A DNA stretch of 64,000 bases from Apiotrichum sp. Y4204 (taxonomy: Eukaryota; Basidiomycota; Tremellomycetes; Trichosporonales; Trichosporonaceae). The position numbers were made by a program, and so were the translations under genes. Position 1 is the first letter of the stretch, and each line of letters begins with the position of its first letter. Below, one piece after another: positions 1 to 10,823 of this stretch. The notes under the pieces were generated by a model, which was not told the origin of the DNA, did no database searches, and saw only the letters and a program-made list of their open reading frames with translations. The stretch is from assembly GCA_025531455.1 (NCBI GenBank), contig JAMYHL010000031.1, forward strand, positions 372,001 to 436,000, given 5' to 3'.

Positions 1-1
1 C

Positions 2-718
2 GAGGAAGACGGCGAGGACTGGGCGGGTGAGATTAGCGTTGACTCTGAGGACGAGGACGAGGGCAGCGACACCACGCCCTCCCGTGACTTTGACCGCGAC
101 CTCAACGACCGCCAGAATACTCCACCTGTGGACGGCACCAGCGACGACACCACCAACGACACCAACGGCAACACTTCCCCATCTCCGACCGAGACGCCGC
201 TGGTCACCCCCGCGACGGCCCACTTCGCCGCCTTCGACACCTTCCCGCAGCCGCAACACGGGTGCATCCCGCCACCGGTTACCTGTGGCAAACCGCTCCA
301 TGCCCAGGTCTACTCACCAGAGTTCCTTTCCCCGCCGTGCCACGCGTTCGCACTGCCCGCTTACGAGTATTTGCCCGAGTCGGTGCGTTCGCCGCTCAAC
401 GGCCCTGACAGCTGACCCTAGGTAACCGAGTTCGCCATTCATGTCGCGCTCAAGGACGAGGACGAGGTGCACCGCCGCATCAACGCGTTCATGTTTGGAG
501 AGAATTGTGGGTTTCTCACAGACGATGGTCGTAGCTTGCACTCACCAAAAGTGTTCCCATTCGGTATCAACCTCCACCAACAGATACGGAGTGAAGAAAA
601 TGAGGACGAAGCTCATACGTTCGTCAATATCATCACTCCCCACAACTGGCGAGGATTGTTCGAGGCCGAGATTCGCCAGATCTTCGTGGACGCCGTGGAC
701 GACGATAGCATCATGTAA
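2..718 (+). CDS. Hypothetical protein, 5'-truncated; putative member 1 of the tandem family
   Basis: Not recognised from known families. The frame is open from the left edge, so the start lies outside the window. The visible N-terminal part is acidic and Ser/Thr/Pro-rich. The first ORF stops at 413-415, but a 39-nt intron at 383-421 (GTGCGT donor, CTGAC branch, TAG acceptor, phase 0) joins it in frame to the second half. That second half reads TEFAIHVALKDEDEV, then HRRINAFMFGEN, and finally WRGLFEAEIRQIFVDAV, matching the domain of the genes at 14113-25107. A second in-frame intron at 507-551 (45 nt, phase 1) is possible at the same place where the other members have one. The stop at 716-718 overlaps a potential phase-2 donor (GTAAGG at 715), so the 3' end could extend by splicing. 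Membership of the family is inferred from motif pattern and intron phases, not from a search. Confidence 0.55.
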
Positions 719-897
719 GGCTCCGTCAGCGTCTGTTCCTCATGCCAGAATTTCTATGCGCCAACGGTTAGAGCCATGATCCACCCCTCTCTCCCCAACT
801 TCCAGTCCAGCACGAGCTGGTCTCGCTGGTCTCGCGGGTCTCGCCACCAGTGGTACATCCGTGACAATGGTATCCATGCGTCCAATACATCTTGCAT

Positions 898-3800
898 CTA
901 CGAACCGCCGTTAATCTGTACATGTTAGCTGAAAGATTCACAAAAATGTCAAACTCCAATACCCACCTTGTTCTTCACGCGCGTCAGGTACTGCGCATAG
1001 CTGTTCATCTGATCCATGCGGTCCTCGATGAGCAGGCTGAGCGCCCAGGACCGGAGGGCCGGCTCCGCATCGCTCTTGACCACGTAGAGGTACGGGCGGT
1101 AAACGCCGCGGCGCAGCTCGCGCGTCTTTGCGATAATGGCGTTGACACGCTCGTTGAACTTGTTGTCAAGAACCGGAAGAGTTGTCTTGCCGCCCTGGAG
1201 CTCAGCGTACGAGGGAAGGTCGAAAACGTCCTGGATGAGACGGGGGATGGCCGCCTGTCCGACCCAGAGGAACATGTTCTGGCCGTCCTCGATGAGGTAG
1301 AGACCGTGGTTCTCGAGCCGTTCCGATGTGAGGTTGAGCGGGGGAGGGAGAATGACGCCGTTCTCCCCGATGGTACCTGCCTGCTCGGGCATGTTGTGCA
1401 AGCAGTAGAAGCGTGCGTGGATGTAAGGGATGAGGGACTGGGTGGGGAGCGTGGTGAGGAGGTCCTGGGCGTAGGCGCGCAGGTCCGGGGGAATAGTCGA
1501 ACCCTCGCGGAGACCAACGTGCTTTGTGAGACCGCAGGCGAGAAGAGGGAGGAGAGCAAGGTTTGCGGGCGCAGCAAGCTGGGCAGAGGCACCTGCGGAT
1601 CCGGCAATCTGGTTCTTGTAGACCTGGAGCATGTCGCTGAGGCGGTTGAGGACAAGATTGCGCGAGTCGTCGAGTGACGAGCCGCTCATGCACTTCTCCA
1701 CGGCCTTGTTGGCAAGGAATGATGCGATCGCGATCTGGTCGGCCGAAGCGTAGAGCTGCGCCATCGAGTCGGTAGTCGGAATCGCCTGGGTGATGACGCG
1801 AATACGACGCTCGCCGTAGCAGGTGGTGTGGAGGACGGCCGTCTGAAGAACGATGAACGGCTGCTTGAGGTCGTCCTCGAGCTGAAGCTCGATAACATAG
1901 TTCTGGTCGAGCGGGAGCACGGGGAGCGCGAGCAGGTCGGTAGAGCGGATGAAGAAGTTGCCGTGGAACGCCGACATGCGCACGCCGCGCGAGGCACGAA
2001 CACGGATAACAGCCTCGAGTCCGATCGGCGAGGCGAGCACCTTGCCAAACTCGGTAGCAAACTTGATTGCCTCCTCGCCGCGAGACGCGTTGAAACCCGG
2101 GTAGAGGTAAGTCTGACCAGCAGTGTATCGGGGAAGACACGACAGGGTGGCGACATCGGTGTACTGCGAGGAGAAAAGGAACATGTCGACAGAAACCTGC
2201 GACTTTGAGCAGTCGATAGCGAATGTCTTGTAGAAGCTAGAACCAGCCTGGAGAAGCGAGCTCTCCTTGGAGGTGCCGAGAAGCTTGGGGTCGTCGCGGG
2301 CCTTGAGCGCGCCGGTGCCGAGAGTGGGGAGGGAAGCAGAGAGGGCGAGGATCTTGCCACCAATCTTGCCGATGAGCTCATGGGCAGCTTGCAGAGCCGA
2401 GCCGAGCGCGTTGCCAACGGTGTGCGAGTCCTTGAACATGTCCGAGAGCTTGCCAAGGAGGTTCTCAATAGCTGGTCGCGACTCGGTGAGGTTCACGAGA
2501 AGGTCGACAGGCTGGGGAAGGAAGACATCCTGGAGGTCCGAAACAACAAGCATCGTCGGCTCGGCATTCTCTCCCGCCGGAAGGGAGAAGAAGTGCAGGC
2601 TCGTCGAGACACCGATGAAGGCAATCTTTGTGCGGTTGTCCTGGTTGGGAATGTTGTCAAGCGACTCGAGGATCGCGCGCGCCGCAGTGGCGACCATACC
2701 CGATGCAATTGCCGGTTGGCTGACATCGATAACAAAGCAGTACACAGGAGGCTGCGGAGGACGAACCATGTACTCGGTAGGCGCGATAAACTCGACCACC
2801 GAGTGGTTGAGCTCCTTGCGAGCCCAGCGGTCAGCAGGCTTGTTCTCCAACGAGTTCCAGTCGAACAACTGGGGCACCTCGTTGCTCAGGCCACACATGC
2901 AGCACTTCCACCTGTTTCCGCCCTCGGTAAAGGTGACGAACGGGTTGATGTACACGCGGCAACGGCGGCAGCGGGCGATGACAGAGTCCGAGACCACGGG
3001 CACGGGGTCGTCGCCATCCGACTCGCGGTATGAGCGGTAGGGCGCCATGACGAGTGCGAGCGGCAGCTTGGACTTGTTGAGAAGCGACTGGGTCGTGGGG
3101 ATCGCCGCGAGCGTACAGCGCTGGTACGAGGGATTGGGGATAATGGAAGGGGACGCGCTGACGGCGGCGTTCGAGGGGAGAAGGGGAGGAGGCGGCGCGG
3201 CATCGAGCTGGCGAACATCCGGCTGCATGCCAATGAGGTTGACAGTGCTGACCGGGTGCATCTGCTTGGGCTCAGCATAGCCGCCAGGCTGCTGATAACC
3301 GGGTTGCGGCTGCGCGTAGCCCTGGTTCATGTTGAGATTCTGGAACTGGTTCGCCATCTGGTCAACGCCGGGTTGTCCGTACTGCGGCTGCTGCGGCGGG
3401 GCCTGCTGCTGGCTGGCACCGGGCGTGAAGAACTGAGGCGCCTCCGGCTGGGCCGGCTGCTGGGGGTAACCCGGCTGCTGGAATCCAGCGCCAGGACCGA
3501 CCCCAGCACCCGGACCGAAGCCAGGCTGCTGCTGCTGCTGACCCGAGCCGTACACCTCGGCCATCTGCGCGGTCGGGTACTGTCGCCGTTTAGAGTGGTG
3601 TGCAGGCGCGGCGGGTCCAGTCATCGGCGGAGGGGACGCGGCGTTGCCTCCAAAGGACGGCCGGGTGGGAACCTCGAACTGCGTGTGACCAGTGGCCGTG
3701 TCTGAGGTCAGTGCGGGAGCTCAGACGATACAACGGAAGCTCACCAAAGTAAACATACTGGCCGGATGCCGCATCCCTGGTGGTTAGTGTTGTTACTTGT

Positions 3801-3903
3801 GGACAACAATATGAGTTGTCGCAATGTTGGGTCGCCAACTCTCGAACTCTACTCACCAACGGGCCTCCCAGCCCTGAGGCAGCATAACGGGTTGAACGTT
3901 CAT
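898..3903 (-). CDS. SEC24: COPII coat subunit Sec24 with an N-terminal WW domain
   Basis: Sec24 is the cargo-binding subunit of the COPII inner coat, which forms with Sec23 on ER exit sites. Four exons (3903-3857, 3776-3745, 3701-967, 915-898) give 943 residues. The order is a WW-like domain (residues about 8-40), the conserved Sec24 start motif [12 protein letters not shown] (about 61-72), a Q/P/G-rich linker, a zinc finger with CRRC and CCMC pairs, the trunk with [18 protein letters not shown], beta-sandwich, helical region and a gelsolin-like repeat near the C terminus ([15 protein letters not shown]). The last exon codes only INGGS; without splicing the frame ends five codons later at 949, so the C terminus is slightly uncertain. 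The first two exons (47 and 32 nt) are supported by GTGAGT/GTGAGC donors, CTAAC/CTGAC branches and restored reading frame. SEH1 is divergent 581 bp upstream. Confidence 0.93.
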
Positions 3904-4484
3904 CGCGATCCGAGCTCGCCGTGTGTGTATGGGCGGTGCGCGGTGTGCGGGAACGAGGTTTTGGGTGGGTGTGAGGGGATGGAGAGATGCGAGAAGGAAT
4001 GGAGTGCAAGACGAGGGAGATGCGTTGACGCTGTTGATGCTGGAAGTGTGGGATCTGGCCAGCCAGGACGCGTTGGTGGATGGTGCTGGGGTGCAGTACG
4101 TGCAGTTGGGTGTGCTGGCTGGCTGCGTGGAAGTGCCAAGTGGCCGAACCAACGATGTCATGGCTCTCTTCCTGGCTGGGGCCGGTTCGGGTCACCAGCT
4201 CGCGTGGGTTTGATTCCGCTTAATCCAGATCCAGATCCACCAACACACACGTCACTTTCAAGGCACCTTCTGGGCTGGCGTCGATCTCCGCCATACAACG
4301 TGGTATTATCGGCGGTTCGGCAATACCAGTTCGCTGCTGGGCCCCGCCTTTGGCCCTCCATTGTGTGCATTCGGTTGATTGTTTGTGGTATTGTGGTTCT
4401 GGAGGTCGACGAAATGTTGCTCGTCACCATCAGCAGCTCCGTTCTCACCATCACTATCCTCTGCATCACCAGCACTCGCGCACC
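3904..4484. promoter_or_regulatory. Divergent promoter region SEC24/SEH1
   Basis: This 581-bp gap lies between the start codons of SEC24 (minus) and SEH1 (plus), so both promoters and both 5' UTRs must lie here. I see no TATA box or convincing open reading frame; the overlapping ORFs here are low-complexity and unsupported. Confidence 0.5.
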
Positions 4485-5692
4485 ATGCTCCAGACTAGCC
4501 TGCTGGCCACAGGGCATGCCGACCTCGTCACCCGTACGTCTATACTGCCCCAGCTATCACCATTGAAAGACAGCTGACCCCCAGACGTGGTGTACAACTT
4601 CTACGGCGACAGGCGTACGTCCGCTAATTTACGGTTGTCCGGCTAACATTCAGTGGCCACATGTTCCGCCGACCAGAAGATTAAGATCTACCGCAAGTCG
4701 GGCGAGGACGGGACGTGGGAGGTGGAGACAGAGTGGAAGGTGTGTTGACCCTCGAGGAAGGCGCTGACGGCAGGCCCATGACGCGGCGGTACTGCACCTC
4801 TCGTTTGCGCACCCGGTGCACGGCACGCTCCTTGCCTCCTCTTCGTATGACCGCACCGTGCGGATATGGGAGGAGCAGCACTCGTCGTCTACGACGATGC
4901 TCGGCGCGCCGCGCTGGGCCGAGAAGGGGACGCTGACGGGGTCCAAGGGCGGCGTGCGCGTCGTCGAGTTTGCGCCGCCAAACCCATCCTTTGGACTGCG
5001 CGTCGCCTCAATAGCCTCCGACTCGCACCTGCGGGTATACACGTCGCTGGACCCGGACCTGAGCGACTGGTCGCTTATTCACGACGTCCACATCCCCTCG
5101 CTCCCTGCTCCCGGAAGTGCAGAAGACCCATCAGCTCTCGTCCCCCAGGCGCCCCTCGAGCCCCCGACACCCGCAGAGGCAGCGACGGGCGGCTGGGGTC
5201 TGAGCTGGTGCAAGGAGAAGTGGTGGGGCAGTGTCGTCGCTGCGTTCGCGGGTAACTCGCCTGTCGCGAAGATCATTCTCCTCGACCCGTCCCCGACGTC
5301 GCTCGTTGTCCTCAAGCCGTCGACCTCGAGCCCGCTCACGTGCATCTCGTGGGCGCCGAGCTGCGGCCGCTCGTACCACCTCATCGCCACTGGTGCGCGG
5401 GACGGCACTGTACGCATTTGGCGCGTCGAGCCGCCCAGCTCCGAGGACGGCACGCTCACCTGGACCGCGGAGAACATTGCCGAGTTTGGAAAGGGCCCGC
5501 GCGTCGGCATGGTCGAGTGGAACGCGACCGGCACGACGCTCACCGCCTCGGACGACGAGGGCCAGATTAAGATTTACAAGCGTGAGTGGGATGAGGCTTG
5601 CGCTGAGGCTGACGACAGCGACTTATGCCAAGCACTGGAAGCTGCTGGGGAAGATGACTGCCGAGGAGCCCCTGGCGACGGAGGACAACTAA
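4485..5692 (+). CDS. SEH1: Nucleoporin/SEA-complex WD40 protein Seh1
   Basis: Seh1 is a WD40 beta-propeller of the Nup84 (Y) complex of the nuclear pore and of the SEA/GATOR2 complex that signals to TORC1 at the vacuole. Five exons (4485-4533, 4585-4614, 4654-4739, 4774-5581, 5619-5692) give 348 residues. Family signatures are GHADLVTHVVYNFYGDRL followed by ATCSADQKIKIY near the N terminus, then AHDAAVLHLSFAHP, LASSSYDRTVRIWEE, and GARDGTVRIWRV near the C terminus. The fourth exon begins after a 34-nt intron, and the last exon restores YAKHWKLLGKMT, the usual Seh1 end. The second exon is only 30 nt long. Histidine replaces the usual aspartate after DLVT at the first exon junction. Convergent with ATP23. 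Confidence 0.93.
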
Positions 5693-6070
5693 TAGACCGT
5701 GATGTACATGTGTATTGTGTGGTGACGTCCAGAAAGGTTCTGTTTTATTGACGGGTCGCTGAGTGGTGTTGCTCTGGGTGGCGGACAACCCCCTGTGATA
5801 CCTAGTTTGTTGACCATAATAACCTCTCAACGAGCTCTCCGCAGCGTCGGGACATCATTACAGCTCAGTTTAGCTGGTTTACGCGCGTCGCGCAGTATCG
5901 ATGGATATTCAAAATATACTCCGGTGAGGACGTTGCCTTTGCTCTAGCTTGTTCTCCCGCGCACGCTTTGATACAAGAGGAAAACCCTTCCCAGAAACAA
6001 CGCTGAGGTAAAGTCACGCAACAAGACTGAGCAGTTAGAAGTACATGCAATGCGGCCCTCTACCATCCCT
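5693..6070. other. Convergent 3' intergenic region SEH1/ATP23
   Basis: The 378 bp between the two stop codons should hold both 3' UTRs. No ORF of note, repeat or RNA gene was seen. Confidence 0.5.
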
Positions 6071-7138
6071 CTATCCTCTACAGCACTCTAGTAAATCTGC
6101 CGTCAGCCCAAGCACATTCTTATACATTTCACTCACCTCATCAAACGGCCGCGTGTCCTTGAAACAGCTGTCCCACACCTCGTTCACTGCCTGCTCGGCC
6201 ATCTCGTCGTTCTTGCACTGCGGGTGGCTCTTGACGCTCAGGATCGCGCGGCGCTTCACGCACGCCTGGTGCTGCTTCGAAAACGCCCAGGTGCCGCGCT
6301 CGCGCTCGCGCGACCAGTTGCAGTCGCCTGAGAGGTTTGCTGCGCGGATCTGATGTCAGCTGGGATGCGACGTGTGGAGGAGCACGAGCTGGCATTGCAC
6401 AGGACACCGAACATCTCGGCGCGTCGTTTCCTGCAAACCGCTTTTCAGTGGTCCGGCTGGCAATTGCAGCCCGACTAGAGCAAACGGCCGAGATCATCTG
6501 GTCCACGCTCTAAGGCTGCCTGCGGGGGAACAGCGTCGTCCTGTCTGCGGAGAAGCTGCATCATCATCCGTTCCAAATCGCAGGCCTCCCACCGTCCCAT
6601 CACGTATTTCTTGCTCTTCCCGAGCCTCGGCGCACTCACCTCAGTACACGCGTGATGACGCAGATTCATCCAGTCGACCTTGAACTTGCAGTGGTCGTAC
6701 GCGTGGATGAGCTCGTGCGCGAGCGTGTCCTCCATGTGCTTCTTGTGCATAAACCGGTTCTGGCACAGGAGAATGCCGTGGTCGGGCGAGAAGCCGCCAG
6801 CGCGCGTCTCGTCACACGGGTGGCACTGCATCGACGAGGACGGGAACTCGCACCCCGACATGCGCAGGTGCTTGAGGAGGAAGACGATCATCGGGCCTGG
6901 TGTCAGCGGCCGGCGCGAGAGTGTAGTTCCGCACTCGACACTCACTCGTCTCCATCAGGCTCTTCTTCCACTTTTCGCACCGGTCCCAGTCTTTCTCGAG
7001 CTTGCCCTGCTCCGCGAGCTTGTCGCGCTCCGCCTTGTCGGCGTCTGACAGCCCAAGGCCGGTGAACATCGCCATCGACTTGCGCCAGCTGTCAAACCCT
7101 GCTGCGGGCTCGTTTGCGCTGCTCGTAGTGTCGGACAT
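6071..7138 (-). CDS. ATP23: Mitochondrial inner-membrane metalloprotease Atp23
   Basis: Atp23 sits in the mitochondrial intermembrane space; it processes the Atp6 precursor and acts as a chaperone for F1Fo ATP-synthase assembly. Three exons (7138-6946, 6896-6640, 6349-6071) give 242 residues, normal for the family. The zinc protease motif HELIHAYDH follows KKHMEDTLA, with the catalytic Glu and two His present. Other signatures are [54 protein letters not shown] and the C-terminal [18 protein letters not shown]; the family's many cysteines, which form disulphides, are present. The second intron (290 nt) is far longer than most in this window; its boundaries are fixed by the conserved CTE-IRAA junction. 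Divergent to RPB10. Confidence 0.95.
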
Positions 7139-7621
7139 GCTGGCGGTGCGGAAATGAGCTGGTGGGCTGTATGAAGATCGATGGCGAGGTGCTGAAACTG
7201 ACGCGACAGGAATCTCGGGGCTCGGGGGCTCGAAATCGGCTTGGCAAGTGACTGACGTCGGAAATCATGTCGGAAATCTCCACCCCTGCCGCCACCCACA
7301 GCGCGCTTCGTCCTCCAGTCACTCCCTCCTCTTCACACCTTTTACGCAGAAGAACACTTGACATATCTCTGCCTTCTGGTTCTCAACGACTAGATTGTGC
7401 ATGCATAAGACGTGCAATGGTGTTCTTTGACATGCTCGACATATCGACATCATCTTCAAGTCCATCTAACGGGAGGCTCCAATAAGCCCTCCACACAAAC
7501 AATCAACTTTTTTGGTTCCGCCACCACTCATGTCCGTTCCTTGACAATCTTGAACTCGAGATATGACTTTAACGACATCAATCTCGATCCGTTCTTGTTC
7601 TTCGCGCAACCACTCGGCACG
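7139..7621. promoter_or_regulatory. Divergent promoter region ATP23/RPB10
   Basis: The 483 bp between the two start codons must contain both promoters. No TATA box was recognised. Short ORFs in it (for example at 7412) overlap the RPB10 start and have no family features. Confidence 0.45.
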
Positions 7622-8016
7622 ATGGTACGTGTACTGATAGGCGATAGAGCTCACCCGCAGATTATTCCGGTCCGGTGCTTCTCGTGCGGAAAGGTCGTCG
7701 GAAACCTCTGGGAGTCGTACCTCGAGCTCCTTGCAGCAGGTGTCGATGAGGGGTGAGTGCTCGGAGGTTGTGATCAGCTGTTCAAACCGCGATCGAGACC
7801 CAGGAAAGGATAGTGCTAACGTCCACAGAGATGCGCTTGACAAGCTCCAGCTGTATGCCAGGACAGGGGACGAAACTGATCGCAGGAAACGCTATTGCTG
7901 CCGCCGTATGGTCCTCACCCACGTCGACCTCATCGAGAAGCTTCTTCTCTACAACCGTGAGCTTCTGATCCCTGGGGGCAAGCTGACATCCAGCCCTTGA
8001 CCGTGACCGCTCTTAG
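7622..8016 (+). CDS. RPB10: RNA polymerases I, II and III subunit Rpb10 (RPABC5)
   Basis: Rpb10 is a zinc-binding core subunit shared by the three nuclear RNA polymerases. Five exons (7622-7624, 7661-7752, 7829-7852, 7886-7956, 7994-8016) give 70 residues, the normal size. The protein starts [15 protein letters not shown], continues WESYLELL and [20 protein letters not shown], and ends YNPLDRDRS. The zinc ligands are the CFSC pair and the CC pair. The first exon is only the ATG, followed directly by a GTACGT donor. Introns 1 (36 nt) and 3 (33 nt) are multiples of three without stops, so retaining them would insert residues rather than break the frame; removing them restores the exact family sequence. 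The gene is convergent with the downstream WD40 gene, with 57 bp between stops. Confidence 0.95.
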
Positions 8017-8073
8017 ATTCTGTACTTTTATATGCCATCCATCGACATACCCGGATTGCTACAAAGAAGATTA

Positions 8074-9501
8074 CTAGTACCGCGTGATGCGGCTGTCGCC
8101 ACCCGCGCACCACACGCTGTCGGGCGTGATGGCCCACGTCTCGATCGCCGTCGCCTCCCAACCCGCGTACTCCTCCTTCCCCTGCGCGGTGATGATTCCG
8201 TCGTTCACGGTCAGAGCCAAGCGGGCTGGAAGGCCGGATCCGGTGCCGACAAGGAGGTCGGTGTCGTCAAACTCGAGAGACAGGATTGGCGCCTCGTTGC
8301 GCTTGACCAGGGCGGGGCTGGTGCCCTCTGACACAAGGGACGCCATGCTGCGGAAAGCGATAGTGCCGTCTGCGTGTCCTGTGGCGAGAATCTGTGATGC
8401 GGGAGAGTACGCGATGGAGAGGAGCTTGGAGGACGTAGGGGATGGGACCGTGAAGAGAGGTGCGGATGCCGAGTCTGAGGAGACGAGGAAGGCGGTGATT
8501 GTGCCGTCGGGGGAAGCCGCAAGACTGACATGATCCTCCTCCACGCCAAGAGCGTGAAGCCCTGCGGGGTCCTCCACCACAACCATGCCATCCACAAACT
8601 TTCCTCCCTCCACGACCCACTTCTTCGCCTCCGCGCCCTGCCCGACGTCCCAGAGACGGACGGAGCCGTCCTTGCTCGCAGACAGCACTTGCCGCCCGAT
8701 GCCGAGGATGTGTGTCGCGGTGATGGCGCGGGTGTGGCCCTTGAGTGTGCGCGGGTTGACGCCTGTTTTGGAGGAGAAGATTCGCAAGGTCAGGTCTGAT
8801 GATGCGGTGAGGACGACCTGATGGGTGAGCACTTATTCCGTACAGTCACACACCTCCCCACTTGGGAACCACTGGACGTGGAGCACATCGCCCACATGAC
8901 CCTTGAGGGGCAGTGCAGCCGCCGGGTCAGAGGGCGACAGCACAACGCAGTACCCGTCCGGCCCGCCGATGACGAGCTGGCCCGCCTTGTCAGAATAGGC
9001 GAGGGTGTTGACCACGAGCTCTTGCTGCCTGTCAGCGTGGGATGTAGCTCACACTCACTGATGTCGGCGTCGGTTTCGTGAATGGCGGAGTAATGGTCTG
9101 GCGGGGGAAGCGAACAGGCAGGCTGGTGATGTTAAGGGAGGGCATCGAGACGAGGAAGTTTGTCTGCCGTGAGCTCATATGCAACATGTAGCTCACCTTT
9201 GAGACGCGCTCAATCTCGATTGCACCGCGCACAGCAATGTCCGAGCCACCACCTTCACGCTTCTCGACGCTGACCTTGCCGTGCACCGACTCGCTACCCT
9301 GTCGGTACTGCCATCAGTCTTCCGCCAGGCGCGCAGACGTACCCCCGACACCCAGATGTCTTCCTTGGCTACAGTCCCCTGCTCGACGTCGTCAAACACT
9401 GCGAGTGCATCGTGCTGCGTGTGAGATACGGATACGGACAACATTCAGTATCTCACCTGGATATCCACGTAGGGGAGCAGCTGGACGCGTTCGGCGCTCA
9501 T
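8074..9501 (-). CDS. Proteasome-assembly WD40 protein (PAAF1/Rpn14-like)
   Basis: Six exons (9501-9457, 9414-9343, 9307-9197, 9163-9059, 9024-8854, 8817-8074), all phase 0, give 415 residues. The C-terminal two thirds are WD40 repeats: GGPDGYCVVLSP, LKGHVGDVLHVQWFPSGEVV, SDLTLRIFSSKTG with PRTLKGHTRAI, and SASKDGSVRLWDVGQG. The run FPSGEVVL then NPRTLKGHTRAI then SKDGSVRLW is typical of proteasomal ATPase-associated factor 1, the relative of yeast Rpn14. These are chaperones that bind Rpt subunits while the 19S base of the proteasome is assembled. The N-terminal 110 residues, spread over four small exons, do not show a named domain. The alternative is another WD40 protein; the motif order makes PAAF1 the best match, from memory rather than a search. 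Confidence 0.75.
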
Positions 9502-10823
9502 TTTGATGGAGTGCAGTTGTTGTTGTTTCAAGCACGCGGGGACTTGGATCCATGTTGCGCTTCGTCATTGTTGGCAATGTGCATGACATTTCCGGTGGAG
9601 GTGGAATGGTTAGTGAATGACGTGTGTTTCAGAGCAACCCCTTTCGTATCAGTCTTCCCTTGCGCCGGACTGCATCCCGAACGGCCTCGCCCCGCCGGGA
9701 AGCGTCGAGAGGCGAGGGCGCAACGCCTCCGAATCTTGCGCCGATCCAGAACCCGGCGATCATGAACATCATGATATGCATGAGATGAAGCTTATGCCGA
9801 CTCGGTTCCGATGATTACAGTAGTGTGGTGGCATACTGGCAGTGAGCGCAGATCATGATCAGCGGATCTACGGATCATCAGGCCCACGCTACCGGGGAAT
9901 GGTTTCCATGCCTCGGCTCAGAACAAGCTTCTAGCAGCGCCGATCCCGATCCGTAGCGGCAAGGGGCGTCCAATGACGTAACGCCCAAAGCCGGAGCAAA
10001 TCGTGGACGCTATTGAACAAGATGGACAATTGATCCCACACGACAAACAACGGTGGACGGAAGAGCCTCGGGAGAATGAGCGCAAGCGCAAGGTCTGGGC
10101 ACAGCTCACGCTGATGCTGCGGAATTTCACAGCAGGTCATACAGGGCGCGGGCCGCAGAATGCATCATCGTGGGCTTGGCTGGCAGGACATGGCGCACAT
10201 GCAGCACGTTTGACCTCGGCGCGGACCTACTATGGGAAGCATCATGGATGCATCCTGCATCCTGATGCACCGACGTGGCTCGTCGCCGCGAGGTGCAGCG
10301 TCACAGACGGCCAGAGGTTGCGGAGAACATTCCAGCGGGGTAATGACCCAAAATCGGCGTCCCGGTGACGGACCTCGGGACGGAGCGCCAGTGTCGTGCA
10401 CAAACGTCATGCATCTGGCGCCCCCGCGCATCCAGAGTTACCCCGCATTGCGGCGGCACCGGCGGACAACGGCGCACGGGGGCGTTGTCACGTTGCGGGC
10501 AGACTCGGTGGTGGGCTCGGAAAAGATTCGCAAGGGTGCCACCTTCGGAGCTAGTCGGTGTACTGCCGTACCCCACAGAGTGTCCTCGGGTATCCAACCA
10601 CATCAGAGACAAGGGGTCTGGGGTAGATGTGATGCACTACGTACGACGTGGACTGGGCGCAAGCCCGTAGGGCGGGCGATGCCTGGCGCATGCGGGAAGG
10701 CTGGGCTGGGTGCTACCGCAATGGGCTTAGCCGAGATTGATATAGACTGACCTCTGATCTCACCATCTCTCGTTCTCCCTCTCTTTCTCTTTCTCCCAAA
10801 CCAAAACAAACCAACTAATCAAG
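9502..10823. other. Intergenic region upstream of the aldolase gene
   Basis: 1.3 kb between two divergently starting genes. No coding family features. The last 60 bp before the aldolase ATG are a pyrimidine tract (about 10767-10797) followed by an A/C-rich leader, a pattern common before highly expressed fungal genes. A TATA-like TGATATAGA occurs near 10738. ORFs here are GC-rich shadows without conserved motifs. Confidence 0.45.

Noticed and set aside
892..1677. 261-codon plus-strand ORF over the SEC24 3' half
   Set aside because: Antisense to an exon with conserved Sec24 sequence; Glu/Val/Arg-rich, no motif.
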